Under the pieces are notes generated by a model. That model made no database searches. It was not told where the DNA came from and was given only the letters and a program-made list of their open reading frames with translations. Shown in pieces: positions 36,684 through 46,434 of a stretch of 64,000 nucleotides of DNA. Each line of letters opens with the position of its first letter. The first letter of the stretch is position 1. This stretch comes from Deefgea chitinilytica (GTDB taxonomy: Bacteria; Pseudomonadota; Gammaproteobacteria; Burkholderiales; Chitinibacteraceae). Both the position numbers and the translations under genes were made by a program. Location of the stretch: the NCBI RefSeq assembly GCF_016881405.1, contig NZ_WOFE01000001.1:1054001-1118000 (forward strand), read 5' to 3'.

Positions 36684-37181
36684 ATCGCAAATGATACCGC
36701 GTTCAGCGCATTTTTAAGTGATGAAAACGCCACCATCGAATTGGGCCACCGCTTAGCCCACGCGCTCCAACCGGGCATGGTGGTATTTCTCGAAGGTGAC
36801 TTGGGCGCAGGTAAAACAACACTGACGCGCGGTATTTTGCGCGGCTTTAATTTTACCGGTCGTGTCAAAAGTCCAACATATACCTTGGTCGAGCCCTACA
36901 CATTACTTGGACTTGAAGCTAATTCTAAATTATACTTTTATCACTTTGATTTATATCGGTTTAATGATCCAAGTGAATGGGAAGATGCTGGATTTAGAGA
37001 CTATTTCAACTCTGAATCGATTTGCCTCATTGAATGGGCAGACAAAGCCAGCGGTCAATTACCAAGTCCCGATTGGATTATTCAACTTCAGCCAGAAAGC
37101 ACAGGCCGAAGAATTTTATTAAGCGCCACCAGTGAGTTAGGCCAAACATGCCAGAACGCTTTGACCTTAGCAGCGAATTAA
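36666..37181 (+). CDS. tsaE: tRNA threonylcarbamoyladenosine ATPase TsaE
   Basis: P-loop ATPase partner of TsaB and TsaD in forming t6A on ANN-decoding tRNAs. Seen: VVFLEGDLGAGKTTLTRGIL (Walker A), RVKSPTYTLVEPY, FYHFDLYRFNDPSEWEDAGF and ICLIEWADKA (Walker B region). The 171 residues are slightly longer than most homologues because of an N-terminal extension MYKFSHIANDTAF; the ATG at 36666 lies within queG on the other strand. A later, non-ATG start near residue 20 cannot be excluded. tsaE and amiC overlap by 34 bp, as in the classical tsaE-amiB-mutL-miaA cluster. Confidence 0.95.
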   Translation: MYKFSHIANDTAFSAFLSDENATIELGHRLAHALQPGMVVFLEGDLGAGKTTLTRGILRGFNFTGRVKSPTYTLVEPYTLLGLEANSKLYFYHFDLYRFNDPSEWEDAGFRDYFNSESICLIEWADKASGQLPSPDWIIQLQPESTGRRILLSATSELGQTCQNALTLAAN

Positions 37182-38503
37182 ATCCCGCTTTTCCACTGAA
37201 GCGCCGCGATGTGCTGCGCGCCGCTGCAGCCACACTACTACTCTCAGTCAGCCCAGTCAGTTTAGCCGCGGCAGCCAGTATCGTTGCGGTACGCGTTTGG
37301 CCTGCTGAAGCCTACACCCGCGTAACCATCGAATCCTCAGAGCCGCTGACCTTTAATCAATTTTTAATCAAAGACCCAGAACGACTTGTGGTTGATTTAA
37401 ATGGGATTGATTTAAACAACGAATTGCAAAGTTTAGCCAGCAAAGTTGGCAGCGATGATCCGTATATCAAACTATTGCGTGCAGGTCGTAACAAACCCGG
37501 CACCGTACGTTTGGTGCTCGACTTAAAAACTCAAGTCAGCCCGCAAGTATTTACTCTTGAGCCGTTTGGCGAATACAAACATCGCCTAGTGATTGATTTG
37601 TACCCCACAGTACAAAACGACCCCTTATTGGCACTACTGAATGAAACGGCCAAGCCCAGCGTCAGCAATCAAGTCGCGAATAAACCCACAGAATCAAAAG
37701 CTTCTGAGTCAAAAATCGACCAAGCCAAACCCATTGAACCCAAGCCCGCAGAGACAGCGTCAGTTGATCGCAGCAAACTCAAGGTCGATCGACTGATTAC
37801 AGTCGTACTCGATCCGGGCCACGGTGGCGAAGACCCCGGCGCAGTCGGCCCATCCGGTACACACGAAAAAACGGTGGTACTGCAAATTGCCAAAAGACTC
37901 AAAGACCTACTCAGCGACGACCCGAATGTACGGGTAGTATTAACGCGGGATGGCGATTATTTTGTGCCGCTTGGGGTGCGCGTTAAAAAAGCCCGTGCAG
38001 TGAATGCTGATTTATTTGTCTCCATCCATGCCGATGCCTTTGTTCGTGCCGATGCTAATGGCTCTTCGGTATTTGCTTTATCTGAAGGTGGCGCCACCAG
38101 CGCCCATGCACGCTGGTTGGCACAAACACAAAATAACGCCGATTTAATTGGTGGCATCAAACTCAAATCAAGCGACCCTTACCTCGCCAAAACCCTGATG
38201 GATCTAACGACCACCGCGACAATTAACGACAGCCTGAAACTGGGTAAAGCCATGCTAGGCGAGATTAGTGGTATTAATCGATTGCACAAACCGAATGTCG
38301 AGCAAGCAAGCTTTGCCGTACTCAAAGCGCCTGATATCCCATCAATTTTGGTAGAAACCGCATTTATTTCTAATCCGGCGGAAGAGCAGAAATTAATTTC
38401 CGAGGATTACCAACAAAAAATGGCCCTTGCCTTGCATAAGGGCATCAAACGCTACTTTGCCAAAAACCCACCATTGGCGCGCACCCGCATCGCACAAAAT
38501 TAA
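37148..38503 (+). CDS. amiC: Tat-exported N-acetylmuramoyl-L-alanine amidase AmiC-type
   Basis: Periplasmic amidase that cleaves peptide stems from glycan during septum splitting. Seen: twin-arginine signal PLKRRDVLRAAAATLLLSV (residues about 16-40), an AMIN septal-targeting domain (about 45-155, VRVWPAEAYTRVTIESSEPL, RLVVDLNGIDL), a Ser/Lys/Pro linker, and an amidase_3 domain from about 215 with zinc ligands in VVLDPGHGGEDPGAVG, LFVSIHADAF and the catalytic Glu in SILVETAFISNP. It should need activation by a LytM factor such as EnvC or NlpD, not present here. It ends 4 bp from the convergent response regulator, so no terminator separates them. Confidence 0.94.
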   Translation: MPERFDLSSELNPAFPLKRRDVLRAAAATLLLSVSPVSLAAAASIVAVRVWPAEAYTRVTIESSEPLTFNQFLIKDPERLVVDLNGIDLNNELQSLASKVGSDDPYIKLLRAGRNKPGTVRLVLDLKTQVSPQVFTLEPFGEYKHRLVIDLYPTVQNDPLLALLNETAKPSVSNQVANKPTESKASESKIDQAKPIEPKPAETASVDRSKLKVDRLITVVLDPGHGGEDPGAVGPSGTHEKTVVLQIAKRLKDLLSDDPNVRVVLTRDGDYFVPLGVRVKKARAVNADLFVSIHADAFVRADANGSSVFALSEGGATSAHARWLAQTQNNADLIGGIKLKSSDPYLAKTLMDLTTTATINDSLKLGKAMLGEISGINRLHKPNVEQASFAVLKAPDIPSILVETAFISNPAEEQKLISEDYQQKMALALHKGIKRYFAKNPPLARTRIAQN

Positions 38504-38507
38504 TCGC

Positions 38508-38885
38508 TTACAGTTGTGTTCCTAATGCCGCATTAACTGCTGCGATTAATTTGGCGGGGGTAAATGGCTTCACAATTAAGCCAGAGGCACCCAAAGTCAA
38601 AGCTTCTTTGACTCGATCCAAAGTGGGCTCCCCAGTAACCATAATCACTTTTGGTGCTGGATCCAGCTTTAAAATCTGTGGCAACAGATCAATGCCATTC
38701 GCTTCCGGTAAATTAATATCCAATAAAACTAAAGATGGATGTAGATCCATGCAAAACTTCAATCCATCATGCGCATGACCGGTTTCACCCAACACATTAA
38801 ACTCTAATCGACGCATTAAACTTGCCATTAAATTGCGCAAAATGCCATCGTCGTCAATCACCACGCAACTTAGTTTTTTACTCAT
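38508..38885 (-). CDS. CheY-like single-domain response regulator
   Basis: Stand-alone receiver of 125 residues with no output domain. Seen: acidic pocket VVIDDDGILRN, phospho-acceptor Asp56 in LVLLDINLPEANG, MVTGEPTLDRV with the switch Thr, and the Lys in GLIVKPFTP. The ATG at 38885 has AAGGA eight bases upstream; longer in-frame starts lack support. It is antisense to, and wedged between, amiC and mutL, which breaks the otherwise conserved cluster. A partner kinase is not adjacent; the nearest is the hybrid kinase 3 kb away. Possible roles are in chemotaxis or a phosphorelay (inference). Confidence 0.9.
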   Translation of the reverse strand: MSKKLSCVVIDDDGILRNLMASLMRRLEFNVLGETGHAHDGLKFCMDLHPSLVLLDINLPEANGIDLLPQILKLDPAPKVIMVTGEPTLDRVKEALTLGASGLIVKPFTPAKLIAAVNAALGTQL

Positions 38886-38954
38886 TACTTCAATCCTTAA
38901 TAGAAGTGGCTGGTATACTTCCGCCTCACTGTTTTCTAAGCATAGTCTATATTC

Positions 38955-40970
38955 ATGCCGCGTATTCAACGACTTTCCGATCATTTAGTGAATCAAATCG
39001 CTGCAGGCGAAGTGGTCGAGCGCCCTGCTTCAGCACTCAAAGAACTATTAGAAAACAGTATTGATGCCGGTAGCCGCAATCTGCAAATTGAATTGCAGGC
39101 CGGCGGCACCAAACTCATCAAAGTGATTGATGATGGCTGCGGCATCGCCAAAGACGATTTAGAGCTGGCATTGCATCGTCACGCCACCAGCAAAATCGCT
39201 AGCATGGACGATTTAGCCCAAGTCGCCACGCTCGGTTTTCGCGGTGAAGGCTTGGCATCGATCGCCTCGATCTCGCGCCTAAGCCTAACCAGTCGCTACA
39301 CCGAAAATGGCCAAGCCGCAGCACACGCTTGGCGGGTCGACGCTGATCATGGCCGACTGCTTGAACCAGAACCCGCCGCTTTAGCCGTTGGCACCACGGT
39401 TGAAGTACATGATCTTTACCATCAAGTACCGGCGCGCAAGAAATTCCTGAAATCCGATAGCACCGAATATGCACACTGCGCGGCGATGATTGAACGCTTG
39501 GCATTGGCTAATCCGCACGTATCATTTACCGTCATCCATAATGGCAAAGCCCAACAGCGCTGGCAGGCAGGTGACATGGCCAAGCGTGCGGCTGCGATTA
39601 TTGGCGATGATTTCGTCAACTCTGGCATTGCCGTTGACGAAGGCTTTGGTAGTTTGCGCTTACACGGCATCACTGGCTCGCCGACTTTGGGAAAAACCAG
39701 CCGTGAAGCACAGTATTTCTTTGTTAATGGGCGTTTTGTGCGAGATAAAGTGGTCATGCACGCGCTGCGTGAAGCGTACCGCGACGTACTGCATCACAAT
39801 CTACATGCCTCATTTTGCCTATTTTTAGAAATGGATCCTGAAGGGGTCGACGTAAACGTTCATCCAACTAAAATCGAAGTCCGTTTCCGTGAAAGCCAAG
39901 CGATTTATCGTTTTTTAATTACCAGCCTCTCCAAAGCGTTAGCCAAAACCAAAGCCGGGATAGCACCCGAGGGTATTGATACCGAAACAGGAGAAATCAT
40001 TACCCCTGCGGCTATACCCAACAAAAGCACCGAGAGTAACAACTATCAACCCAAAGACTATGCGCAAATGGCCTACCGCCAACAGCATATTCCACTCGCC
40101 CCGGCAGTGGGCGAAGGGCTCAAAGTCTACGAAACGATGTTTGGTGATTTACGGGCGAGCAAAAATAGCGAATCTGAGCCAGAAGCCAACTCGACAGAGA
40201 CGACTTACTCTTTTAGCGCTGCACCCGCCCAGCGGCAAACTGCGGCCAGCATTGGCGGCGCAGGTGCTTTCACCAACGCGAGTCCCACCGCACAAGCAAG
40301 CCGTGAAACCGTGCCATGGACGATGGCAAGCAGCCATATTCAACGCGCCAGCACGCCAGAGCTACCTGCAGCCGACGAAAATGGTATTCCACCGCTCGGT
40401 TTTGCGCTGGGGCAATTGCACGGGATTTACATTCTCAGCCAAACCGTTGAAGGCCTGATCGTCGTTGATATGCACGCCGCGCATGAACGCGTCGTGTACG
40501 AAAAGCTCAAAACTGCACTTGATTTGGCCGAAATGCCGATGCAACCGCTACTCATCCCACACGTATTCAGTGCCGATAAATTTGATGTGGCGACGGTCGA
40601 AGATTTTGGTGAACAGTTGGCTGAACTCGGCCTAGAAATTTCAGTCACCTCACCGACCCAGCTCTCGGTACGCGCCGTACCGATGTTATTGCAAGGCAGC
40701 AATCCCGTTGAACTCGCGCAAGCGATGCTACGCGACATCCGCCAAGTTGGTGTTTCGCAAGTGTTATCCGGCCGCCGCAATGAGTTACTGGCGACGATGG
40801 CCTGCCATGGCTCAGTGCGCGCCAACCGCGCGCTCACCATTCCTGAGATGAACGCCCTACTGCGCGAAATGGAAGTCACCGAACGCAGCGGTCAATGCAA
40901 CCACGGCCGCCCAACGTGGTTCCGGCTGACACTCAATGATTTGGATAAAATGTTTATGCGGGGACAGTAA
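38955..40970 (+). CDS. mutL: DNA mismatch repair protein MutL
   Basis: Mismatch-repair coordinator. Seen: GHKL ATPase motifs IAAGEVVERPASALKELLENSIDAG, DDGCGI, GFRGEGLASIAS and the transducer domain (KFLKSDSTEYAH, FFVNGRFVRDK, VNVHPTKIEVRF). A variable Ser/Gln linker spans residues about 335-470. The C-terminal dimerisation domain carries DMHAAHERVVYE starting at Asp505, matching the DQHAxxExxxxE endonuclease motif, along with MACHGSVRA and CNHGRPTWFR. This suggests a nicking MutL of the methylation-independent type rather than the E. coli type. 671 residues. The stop overlaps the next start in TAATG. The promoter lies in the 69-bp divergent space shared with the response regulator. Confidence 0.96.
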   Translation: MPRIQRLSDHLVNQIAAGEVVERPASALKELLENSIDAGSRNLQIELQAGGTKLIKVIDDGCGIAKDDLELALHRHATSKIASMDDLAQVATLGFRGEGLASIASISRLSLTSRYTENGQAAAHAWRVDADHGRLLEPEPAALAVGTTVEVHDLYHQVPARKKFLKSDSTEYAHCAAMIERLALANPHVSFTVIHNGKAQQRWQAGDMAKRAAAIIGDDFVNSGIAVDEGFGSLRLHGITGSPTLGKTSREAQYFFVNGRFVRDKVVMHALREAYRDVLHHNLHASFCLFLEMDPEGVDVNVHPTKIEVRFRESQAIYRFLITSLSKALAKTKAGIAPEGIDTETGEIITPAAIPNKSTESNNYQPKDYAQMAYRQQHIPLAPAVGEGLKVYETMFGDLRASKNSESEPEANSTETTYSFSAAPAQRQTAASIGGAGAFTNASPTAQASRETVPWTMASSHIQRASTPELPAADENGIPPLGFALGQLHGIYILSQTVEGLIVVDMHAAHERVVYEKLKTALDLAEMPMQPLLIPHVFSADKFDVATVEDFGEQLAELGLEISVTSPTQLSVRAVPMLLQGSNPVELAQAMLRDIRQVGVSQVLSGRRNELLATMACHGSVRANRALTIPEMNALLREMEVTERSGQCNHGRPTWFRLTLNDLDKMFMRGQ

Positions 40971-41752
40971 TGGGTAGCATCTTACTCATTAAATTACTCA
41001 TTGGTCCAAGCTTAATTGCCGCAACTAGTTTAGCTGGGCAGCGTTGGGGACAAAGAATCGCTGGAATACTGGCAGGCTTACCCAGTGTCGCACTCGCTCT
41101 TGTCGCAGTTATTTGGTTAGAACAAGGAGAACAATTTGCACGAGTAATGATTCACGCCGCACCAATCGGTCTGATTGCCAACTCACTGTATATGCTTGCT
41201 TTAGCTTTTACTAGTCAGCATTTCCGTTGGCCAATCACAATGCTGATTGCGACCATCTGCTATTTTTTAGTTGCTAATTTGATTAGCGTATTGGAGTTAA
41301 CAAAAATAAATTACATGGGTATATACACTTTAGCTATTCTTTTCATTACTTATCTAGCAATACCCAAGCACACAACTACAAGTATCTCTAAGAAATTACC
41401 CAATAGTGAATTATTCATCCGAATGGGTATCTCTGCGTTATTGATTCTTAGCATAAGCCTAATCGCACCTTTATTTGGGGGTGATTGCATCGGCATATTA
41501 ACTGGTTTTCCGATTGCAGGAGCTGTTCTTCCAGCCTTTACATTAGCGCTCTTGGGACGGGATGCATTACTCAAACAACTGAAAGGATTTATGTTGGGTT
41601 TATTCGGCTTTGCCATTTGCTTTTTAATTTGGCCGATTTGGATTTCAGCTTATGGCTTTGCTGCAATAATTCCTGCACTAATGCTCGCAGTCATTTGTAC
41701 CGCTAGTCTTAATTACTTATTGAATTGCAACTTACTAACAAGTGCGGCCTAA
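40970..41752 (+). CDS. Unidentified inner-membrane protein with internal repeat
   Basis: I do not recognise the family with certainty. Seen: 260 residues, eight or nine hydrophobic helices, few charges, and two halves that start alike: [19 protein letters not shown] near residue 25 and [19 protein letters not shown] near residue 165. Each is followed by a helix pair of similar length. This points to a pseudo-two-fold transporter-like fold made by duplication. It begins on the mutL stop (TAATG) and ends 3 bp before the miaA start, so it is embedded in the same transcript. Base use is more A/T-rich than mutL and miaA, which may mean later insertion into the cluster. Function unknown; membrane transport or flippase activity is only a guess from the fold. 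Confidence 0.75.
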   Translation: MGSILLIKLLIGPSLIAATSLAGQRWGQRIAGILAGLPSVALALVAVIWLEQGEQFARVMIHAAPIGLIANSLYMLALAFTSQHFRWPITMLIATICYFLVANLISVLELTKINYMGIYTLAILFITYLAIPKHTTTSISKKLPNSELFIRMGISALLILSISLIAPLFGGDCIGILTGFPIAGAVLPAFTLALLGRDALLKQLKGFMLGLFGFAICFLIWPIWISAYGFAAIIPALMLAVICTASLNYLLNCNLLTSAA

Positions 41753-41754
41753 AC

Positions 41755-42696
41755 ATGAATCAACACCCACCCGCCATTTTCATTATGGGGCCCACCGCCA
41801 GCGGCAAAACGGCAGCGGCGATGCATTTGCTGGAATCTGGCTTGCCCGTTGAGCTAATTTCAGTCGACTCGGCCTTGGTATTTAAAGACATGGATATCGG
41901 CACCGCTAAGCCGACTCAAGCTGAACTTGAACGCGCACCGCATCATTTAATCGACATTATTGATCCCACCGAAGTCTACTCCGCCGCCCAATTCCGCCTT
42001 GATGCATTAGCGCTAATGGCAGACATCACCGCACGCGGCAAAGTACCGGTACTAGTAGGCGGCACGATGCTGTATTTCAATACACTGGAACAAGGCATGC
42101 ATGATTTGCCCGTCGCCAATGCCGAACTGCGCGCACAACTGCACGTTGAGGCGGATTTAATCGGTTGGCCGGCAATGCACCGCAAGCTCGCCGCACTCGA
42201 TCCAATCACTGCTGCGCGTTTAGAGCCCACAGACACCCAACGCATCGAACGCGCTTTAGAAGTTTGTTTACTCTCAGGTAAAGCCATGTCAGCCATATTG
42301 GCTGAACCTGCTAGAGAAATACTTCCCTACAATCTACTCAAGATTGCGCTCATACCGAGCGACCGCGCGGTATTGCATCAAAGAATTGCATTACGTTTTG
42401 ACCAAATGCTAGATGGCGGCTTGTTCGACGAAGTCAAAATGCTGCGCGAAAGATATCTACTCAGCCTCGATTTACCATCAATGCGTTGCGTCGGCTACCG
42501 ACAAGCGTGGGAATATTTAGAAGGCGAAATCGACCGGAACACTTGCCGCGAAAAAGGCCTCGCGGCGACTCGGCAGTTGGCAAAACGCCAATTAACATGG
42601 TTAAGGGGAATGAATGATTTAATCGAAGTTGATTGTCTACGAACCACAGCAGCAAACCTAATCTGCAATGACGTACAAAAGTGGCTCATCAAATAA
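41755..42696 (+). CDS. miaA: tRNA dimethylallyltransferase MiaA
   Basis: Adds dimethylallyl to A37 of tRNAs reading UNN codons. Seen: P-loop [84 protein letters not shown], and [15 protein letters not shown]...[14 protein letters not shown] near the C-terminus. The ATG at 41755 gives the standard N-terminus ([12 protein letters not shown]), three bases after the preceding stop. Length 313 is typical. In most relatives hfq follows miaA; here the next gene is a convergent phosphofructokinase, so hfq is elsewhere or lost from this cluster. Confidence 0.96.
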   Translation: MNQHPPAIFIMGPTASGKTAAAMHLLESGLPVELISVDSALVFKDMDIGTAKPTQAELERAPHHLIDIIDPTEVYSAAQFRLDALALMADITARGKVPVLVGGTMLYFNTLEQGMHDLPVANAELRAQLHVEADLIGWPAMHRKLAALDPITAARLEPTDTQRIERALEVCLLSGKAMSAILAEPAREILPYNLLKIALIPSDRAVLHQRIALRFDQMLDGGLFDEVKMLRERYLLSLDLPSMRCVGYRQAWEYLEGEIDRNTCREKGLAATRQLAKRQLTWLRGMNDLIEVDCLRTTAANLICNDVQKWLIK

Positions 42697-42745
42697 AAGC
42701 ACAATTGCTTAGTTATTGCTAAAAACCGGTTATAAGAAGTGCTGT

Positions 42746-43990
42746 TCAAAATTTAAACACCGGCAAACACGGCGCTTCGATTGACCATACCCACGCGCCA
42801 TAGTCAGGTAGGCCATCGACGTAAGGTGGCGGCGCTTCACCGGCAATCAATGGCGCAAAATAACGGCGTGCAGCGGGGGTAATCCCAAAGCCATCGGCGG
42901 CGATATATTCGGGCGGCAATGGCTTTTCGCAATTGGCCACAACACCCAGCGGCACGGCACCAATATCCCAGGTGTACGGCACATCACTCAAACGCTCAAT
43001 CGTTGCCATCATCCCTCCTTGCCCCGCCACTGCCAGTTTCACTGCCGCTTCCCCGACCGCAATCGCCTGCGCCAAATCAGTCGCCGACGCTGTATGCCGT
43101 GCGGCCCGCTGTAAATAATCCGCAACTGACCAGTGGCATTTAAACCCACAGTGCGTTTTAATAAGTCCAGCCAAATACGGCGCAAGCCCACCTAATTGCA
43201 CATGCCCAAAAGCATCTTTTCCACCCGCTTCTGATAGAAACTCACCATGGGTATCTCGTACACCCTCAGCAGCAACAATGACGCAATAGCCATACCTCAT
43301 TACCGTATTTTCTACGGCAGCCAGTAAACGCCCTTCATCAACAGGAACTTCCGGCAATAAAATCAAATGCGGCGGCTCCCCCTCAGCGCGTGCGGCTAAG
43401 CCACTAGCGGCGGCAATCCAACCGGTATGTCGCCCCATTACTTCGAGAATGAACACTTTGGTTGAGCTGGCCGCCATTGATTTAACATCCAAGCCAGCTT
43501 CACGTACTGACGTTGCCACATACTTGGCGACCGAACCAAACCCAGGCGAATTATCAGTATGCGGTAAATCATTATCGATGGTTTTCGGCACATGAATCGC
43601 CAACAATGGATAACCAGCCGCTTCAGCAAGTTCAGAAACTTTCAGGCAAGTATCAGCCGAATCACCACCCCCATTATAAAAAAAGTAGCCAATATCCCAC
43701 GCCTTAAACACCGCCAAAATCCGCGCCAATTCTGCTTCGGTTTTGATTTTGTGTCGACAAGAACCAAATGCGCCACCTGGAGTGGCTTTGAGCTGCGCCA
43801 AATCGCCATTGCTTAACACCGCCGTATCAATCAGCTCTTCATTCAGCACGCCCAATATCCCATTTTTGGCCACAAATACACGGCCAATATGGCTTGGGTA
43901 CAGCCGTGCGGCAGTAATCACGCCCGCGGCGGACGCATTAATCACCGGCGTTACACCTCCGGATTGGGCATACAAGGCATTCATTGGCAT
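42746..43990 (-). CDS. pfp: 6-phosphofructokinase, probably pyrophosphate-dependent
   Basis: Phosphorylates fructose-6-phosphate in the cytoplasm. Seen: NALYAQSGGVTPVINAS near the start, the phosphoryl-donor loop NGGGDSADT (residues 106-114), VPKTIDNDLPHTD (134-146), the fructose-phosphate site VMGRHTGWIAAASGLA, and ILLPEVPVDEGRL. ATP-dependent enzymes read GGDGS and PGTIDND. Here Asp stands at the second loop position and Lys replaces the first Gly of the TIDND motif, the two changes known to favour PPi over ATP. That makes a reversible PPi enzyme likely, though substrate use is inference. The start ATG at 43990 has GGGAG six bases upstream; an in-frame TTG at 44005 is weaker. 414 residues. 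Confidence 0.88.
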   Translation of the reverse strand: MPMNALYAQSGGVTPVINASAAGVITAARLYPSHIGRVFVAKNGILGVLNEELIDTAVLSNGDLAQLKATPGGAFGSCRHKIKTEAELARILAVFKAWDIGYFFYNGGGDSADTCLKVSELAEAAGYPLLAIHVPKTIDNDLPHTDNSPGFGSVAKYVATSVREAGLDVKSMAASSTKVFILEVMGRHTGWIAAASGLAARAEGEPPHLILLPEVPVDEGRLLAAVENTVMRYGYCVIVAAEGVRDTHGEFLSEAGGKDAFGHVQLGGLAPYLAGLIKTHCGFKCHWSVADYLQRAARHTASATDLAQAIAVGEAAVKLAVAGQGGMMATIERLSDVPYTWDIGAVPLGVVANCEKPLPPEYIAADGFGITPAARRYFAPLIAGEAPPPYVDGLPDYGAWVWSIEAPCLPVFKF

Positions 43991-44088
43991 GGCTAACTCC
44001 CACAAGAAGGAACTTTATTTTGCGCGTTGCAACAAAAATCGCGATAGGGATTTTCCATCATGATGGACGCCTGCACCCAACTGAATCG

Positions 44089-44520
44089 CTAAAAAATGCC
44101 ATCATGTTTTTTCTTAAGAAAATCAAACATGACTTGTCGCAATTCTGGCTTCTCGTCTAAGGCCTCAATCACTTTAGCCAAAGTCATCAATTCACCGAGA
44201 TCCATTTGCAAATGTGGGTAAATAAAATCGTAATCACGGTAAAACATACTCCAATCAGGAAATTGCCGCTGTAATAGAACCTCCTCACTTTGCAATTGCA
44301 CATCATGGTGGCGTGGGTCGCGCTGAATTTTTGAATATACTTGCCGAATTATCTCGGGAACACCTTCGATATACTGAAAAAAATACCCATCCTGATACAA
44401 AAGTAAGCCAGTTATACCTTGATTGACATTACGTAATTCGCATTCACGCATCAGTTTGAGGCGCATTTCTTCGGTATGCAGTGCAGTGGCACGACTGGTA
44501 TAGCTTATCGCTAAAATCAT
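44089..44520 (-). CDS. Short BLUF-domain blue-light photoreceptor
   Basis: FAD-binding sensor of blue light. Seen: the photoactive Tyr7 in ISYTSRA, Asn31/Asn33 before GITGLLLYQDG, Gln49 in GYFFQYIEG, RDPRHHDVQ, and the WSM triad (Trp90, Met92). All residues needed for the flavin hydrogen-bond switch are therefore present. The 143 residues leave only about 45 after the core, predicted as one or two helices (LGELMTLAKVIEAL), with no attached EAL or cyclase domain. Such short BLUF proteins act by protein-protein contact. The ATG at 44520 follows GAGGT at good spacing. It is monocistronic, between pfp and adk. Confidence 0.93.
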   Translation of the reverse strand: MILAISYTSRATALHTEEMRLKLMRECELRNVNQGITGLLLYQDGYFFQYIEGVPEIIRQVYSKIQRDPRHHDVQLQSEEVLLQRQFPDWSMFYRDYDFIYPHLQMDLGELMTLAKVIEALDEKPELRQVMFDFLKKKHDGIF

Positions 44521-44593
44521 ATTTTACCTCGTTGGCTATCTATTTGATTTTTAGCTAAAACCGACCAAAACCCCAAGCACTTTGAGTGCAAAT

Positions 44594-44625
44594 AAAAAAG
44601 CCACTTTGCGAACAAAGTGGCTTTT
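44594..44625. terminator. Terminator 3' of adk
   Basis: GCCACTTTG / CAAAGTGGC stem, loop CGAA, six A on one side and four T on the other, 18 bp beyond the adk stop on the minus strand. Confidence 0.9.
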
Positions 44626-44642
44626 CATAAGCAAAGTAGCGA

Positions 44643-45463
<821 letters not shown>

Positions 45464-45475
45464 TTTTTATTATTT

Positions 45476-46252
45476 TCAAAGCTTCGCAGCAAATACCGCG
45501 CGAACGCGTTCTAAATCTTCTGGCGTATCCACCCCCGCCGCTGGCGCTTGTGCCGCGAGGTAAACGCCGATCTTGTAGCCGTGCCAAAGCACGCGCAGTT
45601 GTTCAAGCTTTTCGATGTCTTCCAGCCGCGATGCGCTCAATTTTGAGTACGCCCGCAAAAAACCAGCCCTATAAGCGTATAGGCCGATATGCCTTTGTGC
45701 GTTTAGCTCAGCTGGCAATACCCAATCAACATCTTCATTATCATCAGCAAAACCATCTCTATCCCACGGAATCGGCGCTCGGCTAAAATACAGCGCTTGG
45801 CTCGCAGCATTGCAAACCACTTTCACCACATTCGGGTTAAAGAAGTCTTCAGCAGTTTCAATTTTGTGACTCGCCGTCGCCATTGCCAAACTGGCGTCAC
45901 TCGCCAAATGAGCGGCCACGGAATTAATCAGCTCAGGATCAATCAAAGGCTCATCACCTTGCACGTTGACCACAATCGCATCGTCCGGCAATTCAAGCCG
46001 ATCCACCGCTTCGGCAAGGCGATCCGTTCCCGATGGATGGTCGTTGCGCGTGAGCATGCAGGCATAGCCCGCCACCGTCACCGCATCTTGAATCGCCATA
46101 TCATCGCAAGCCACCACCACCATATTGGCATCCGATTGCAGCGCTTGCTCAACCACGCGCACCACCATCGGCTTGCCCGCAATATCAGCCAGCGGCTTAT
46201 TGGGCAAACGCGTCGATTGCATCCGTGCAGGAATAATCGCGACAAAGCTCAT
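45476..46252 (-). CDS. kdsB: 3-deoxy-manno-octulosonate cytidylyltransferase
   Basis: Makes CMP-KDO for the inner core of lipopolysaccharide. Seen: [22 protein letters not shown] with the nucleotide-binding Arg and Lys, [49 protein letters not shown], a [19 protein letters not shown] strand, and [15 protein letters not shown]. The 258 residues are standard. The start is two bases after the ycaR stop, so the pair is coupled. Part of lpxK-ycaR-kdsB, the same order as in E. coli. Confidence 0.97.
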   Translation of the reverse strand: MSFVAIIPARMQSTRLPNKPLADIAGKPMVVRVVEQALQSDANMVVVACDDMAIQDAVTVAGYACMLTRNDHPSGTDRLAEAVDRLELPDDAIVVNVQGDEPLIDPELINSVAAHLASDASLAMATASHKIETAEDFFNPNVVKVVCNAASQALYFSRAPIPWDRDGFADDNEDVDWVLPAELNAQRHIGLYAYRAGFLRAYSKLSASRLEDIEKLEQLRVLWHGYKIGVYLAAQAPAAGVDTPEDLERVRAVFAAKL

Positions 46253-46254
46253 GT

Positions 46255-46434
46255 TTATGCCAACTCGTCGGCGCTAAGCTCGCGCGCTTCGCTCACTAGC
46301 ATCACCGGAATACCGTCACGAATTGGAAAAGCCAAACGATCCGCTTTGGAGATCAATTCCTGCTTGGCCTTATCGTAAATCAACGGGCCTTTTGAAACAG
46401 GGCTGACCAGAATTTCTAGTAGCTTAGCGTCCAT
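46255..46434 (-). CDS. ycaR: Trm112/YcaR-family small protein lacking the Cys pair
   Basis: 59-residue protein beginning [19 protein letters not shown] and containing [20 protein letters not shown]. The place between lpxK and kdsB and the sequence IRDGIPVML identify it as the UPF0434 family. In E. coli the start reads ACPVCNG, with two cysteines that can bind metal; here both positions are Ser (SPVSKG), so any zinc site is lost. It starts immediately after the lpxK stop and ends two bases before kdsB. Its role is not settled in any species; Trm112 proteins elsewhere are methyltransferase partners. Confidence 0.93.
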   Translation of the reverse strand: MDAKLLEILVSPVSKGPLIYDKAKQELISKADRLAFPIRDGIPVMLVSEARELSADELA

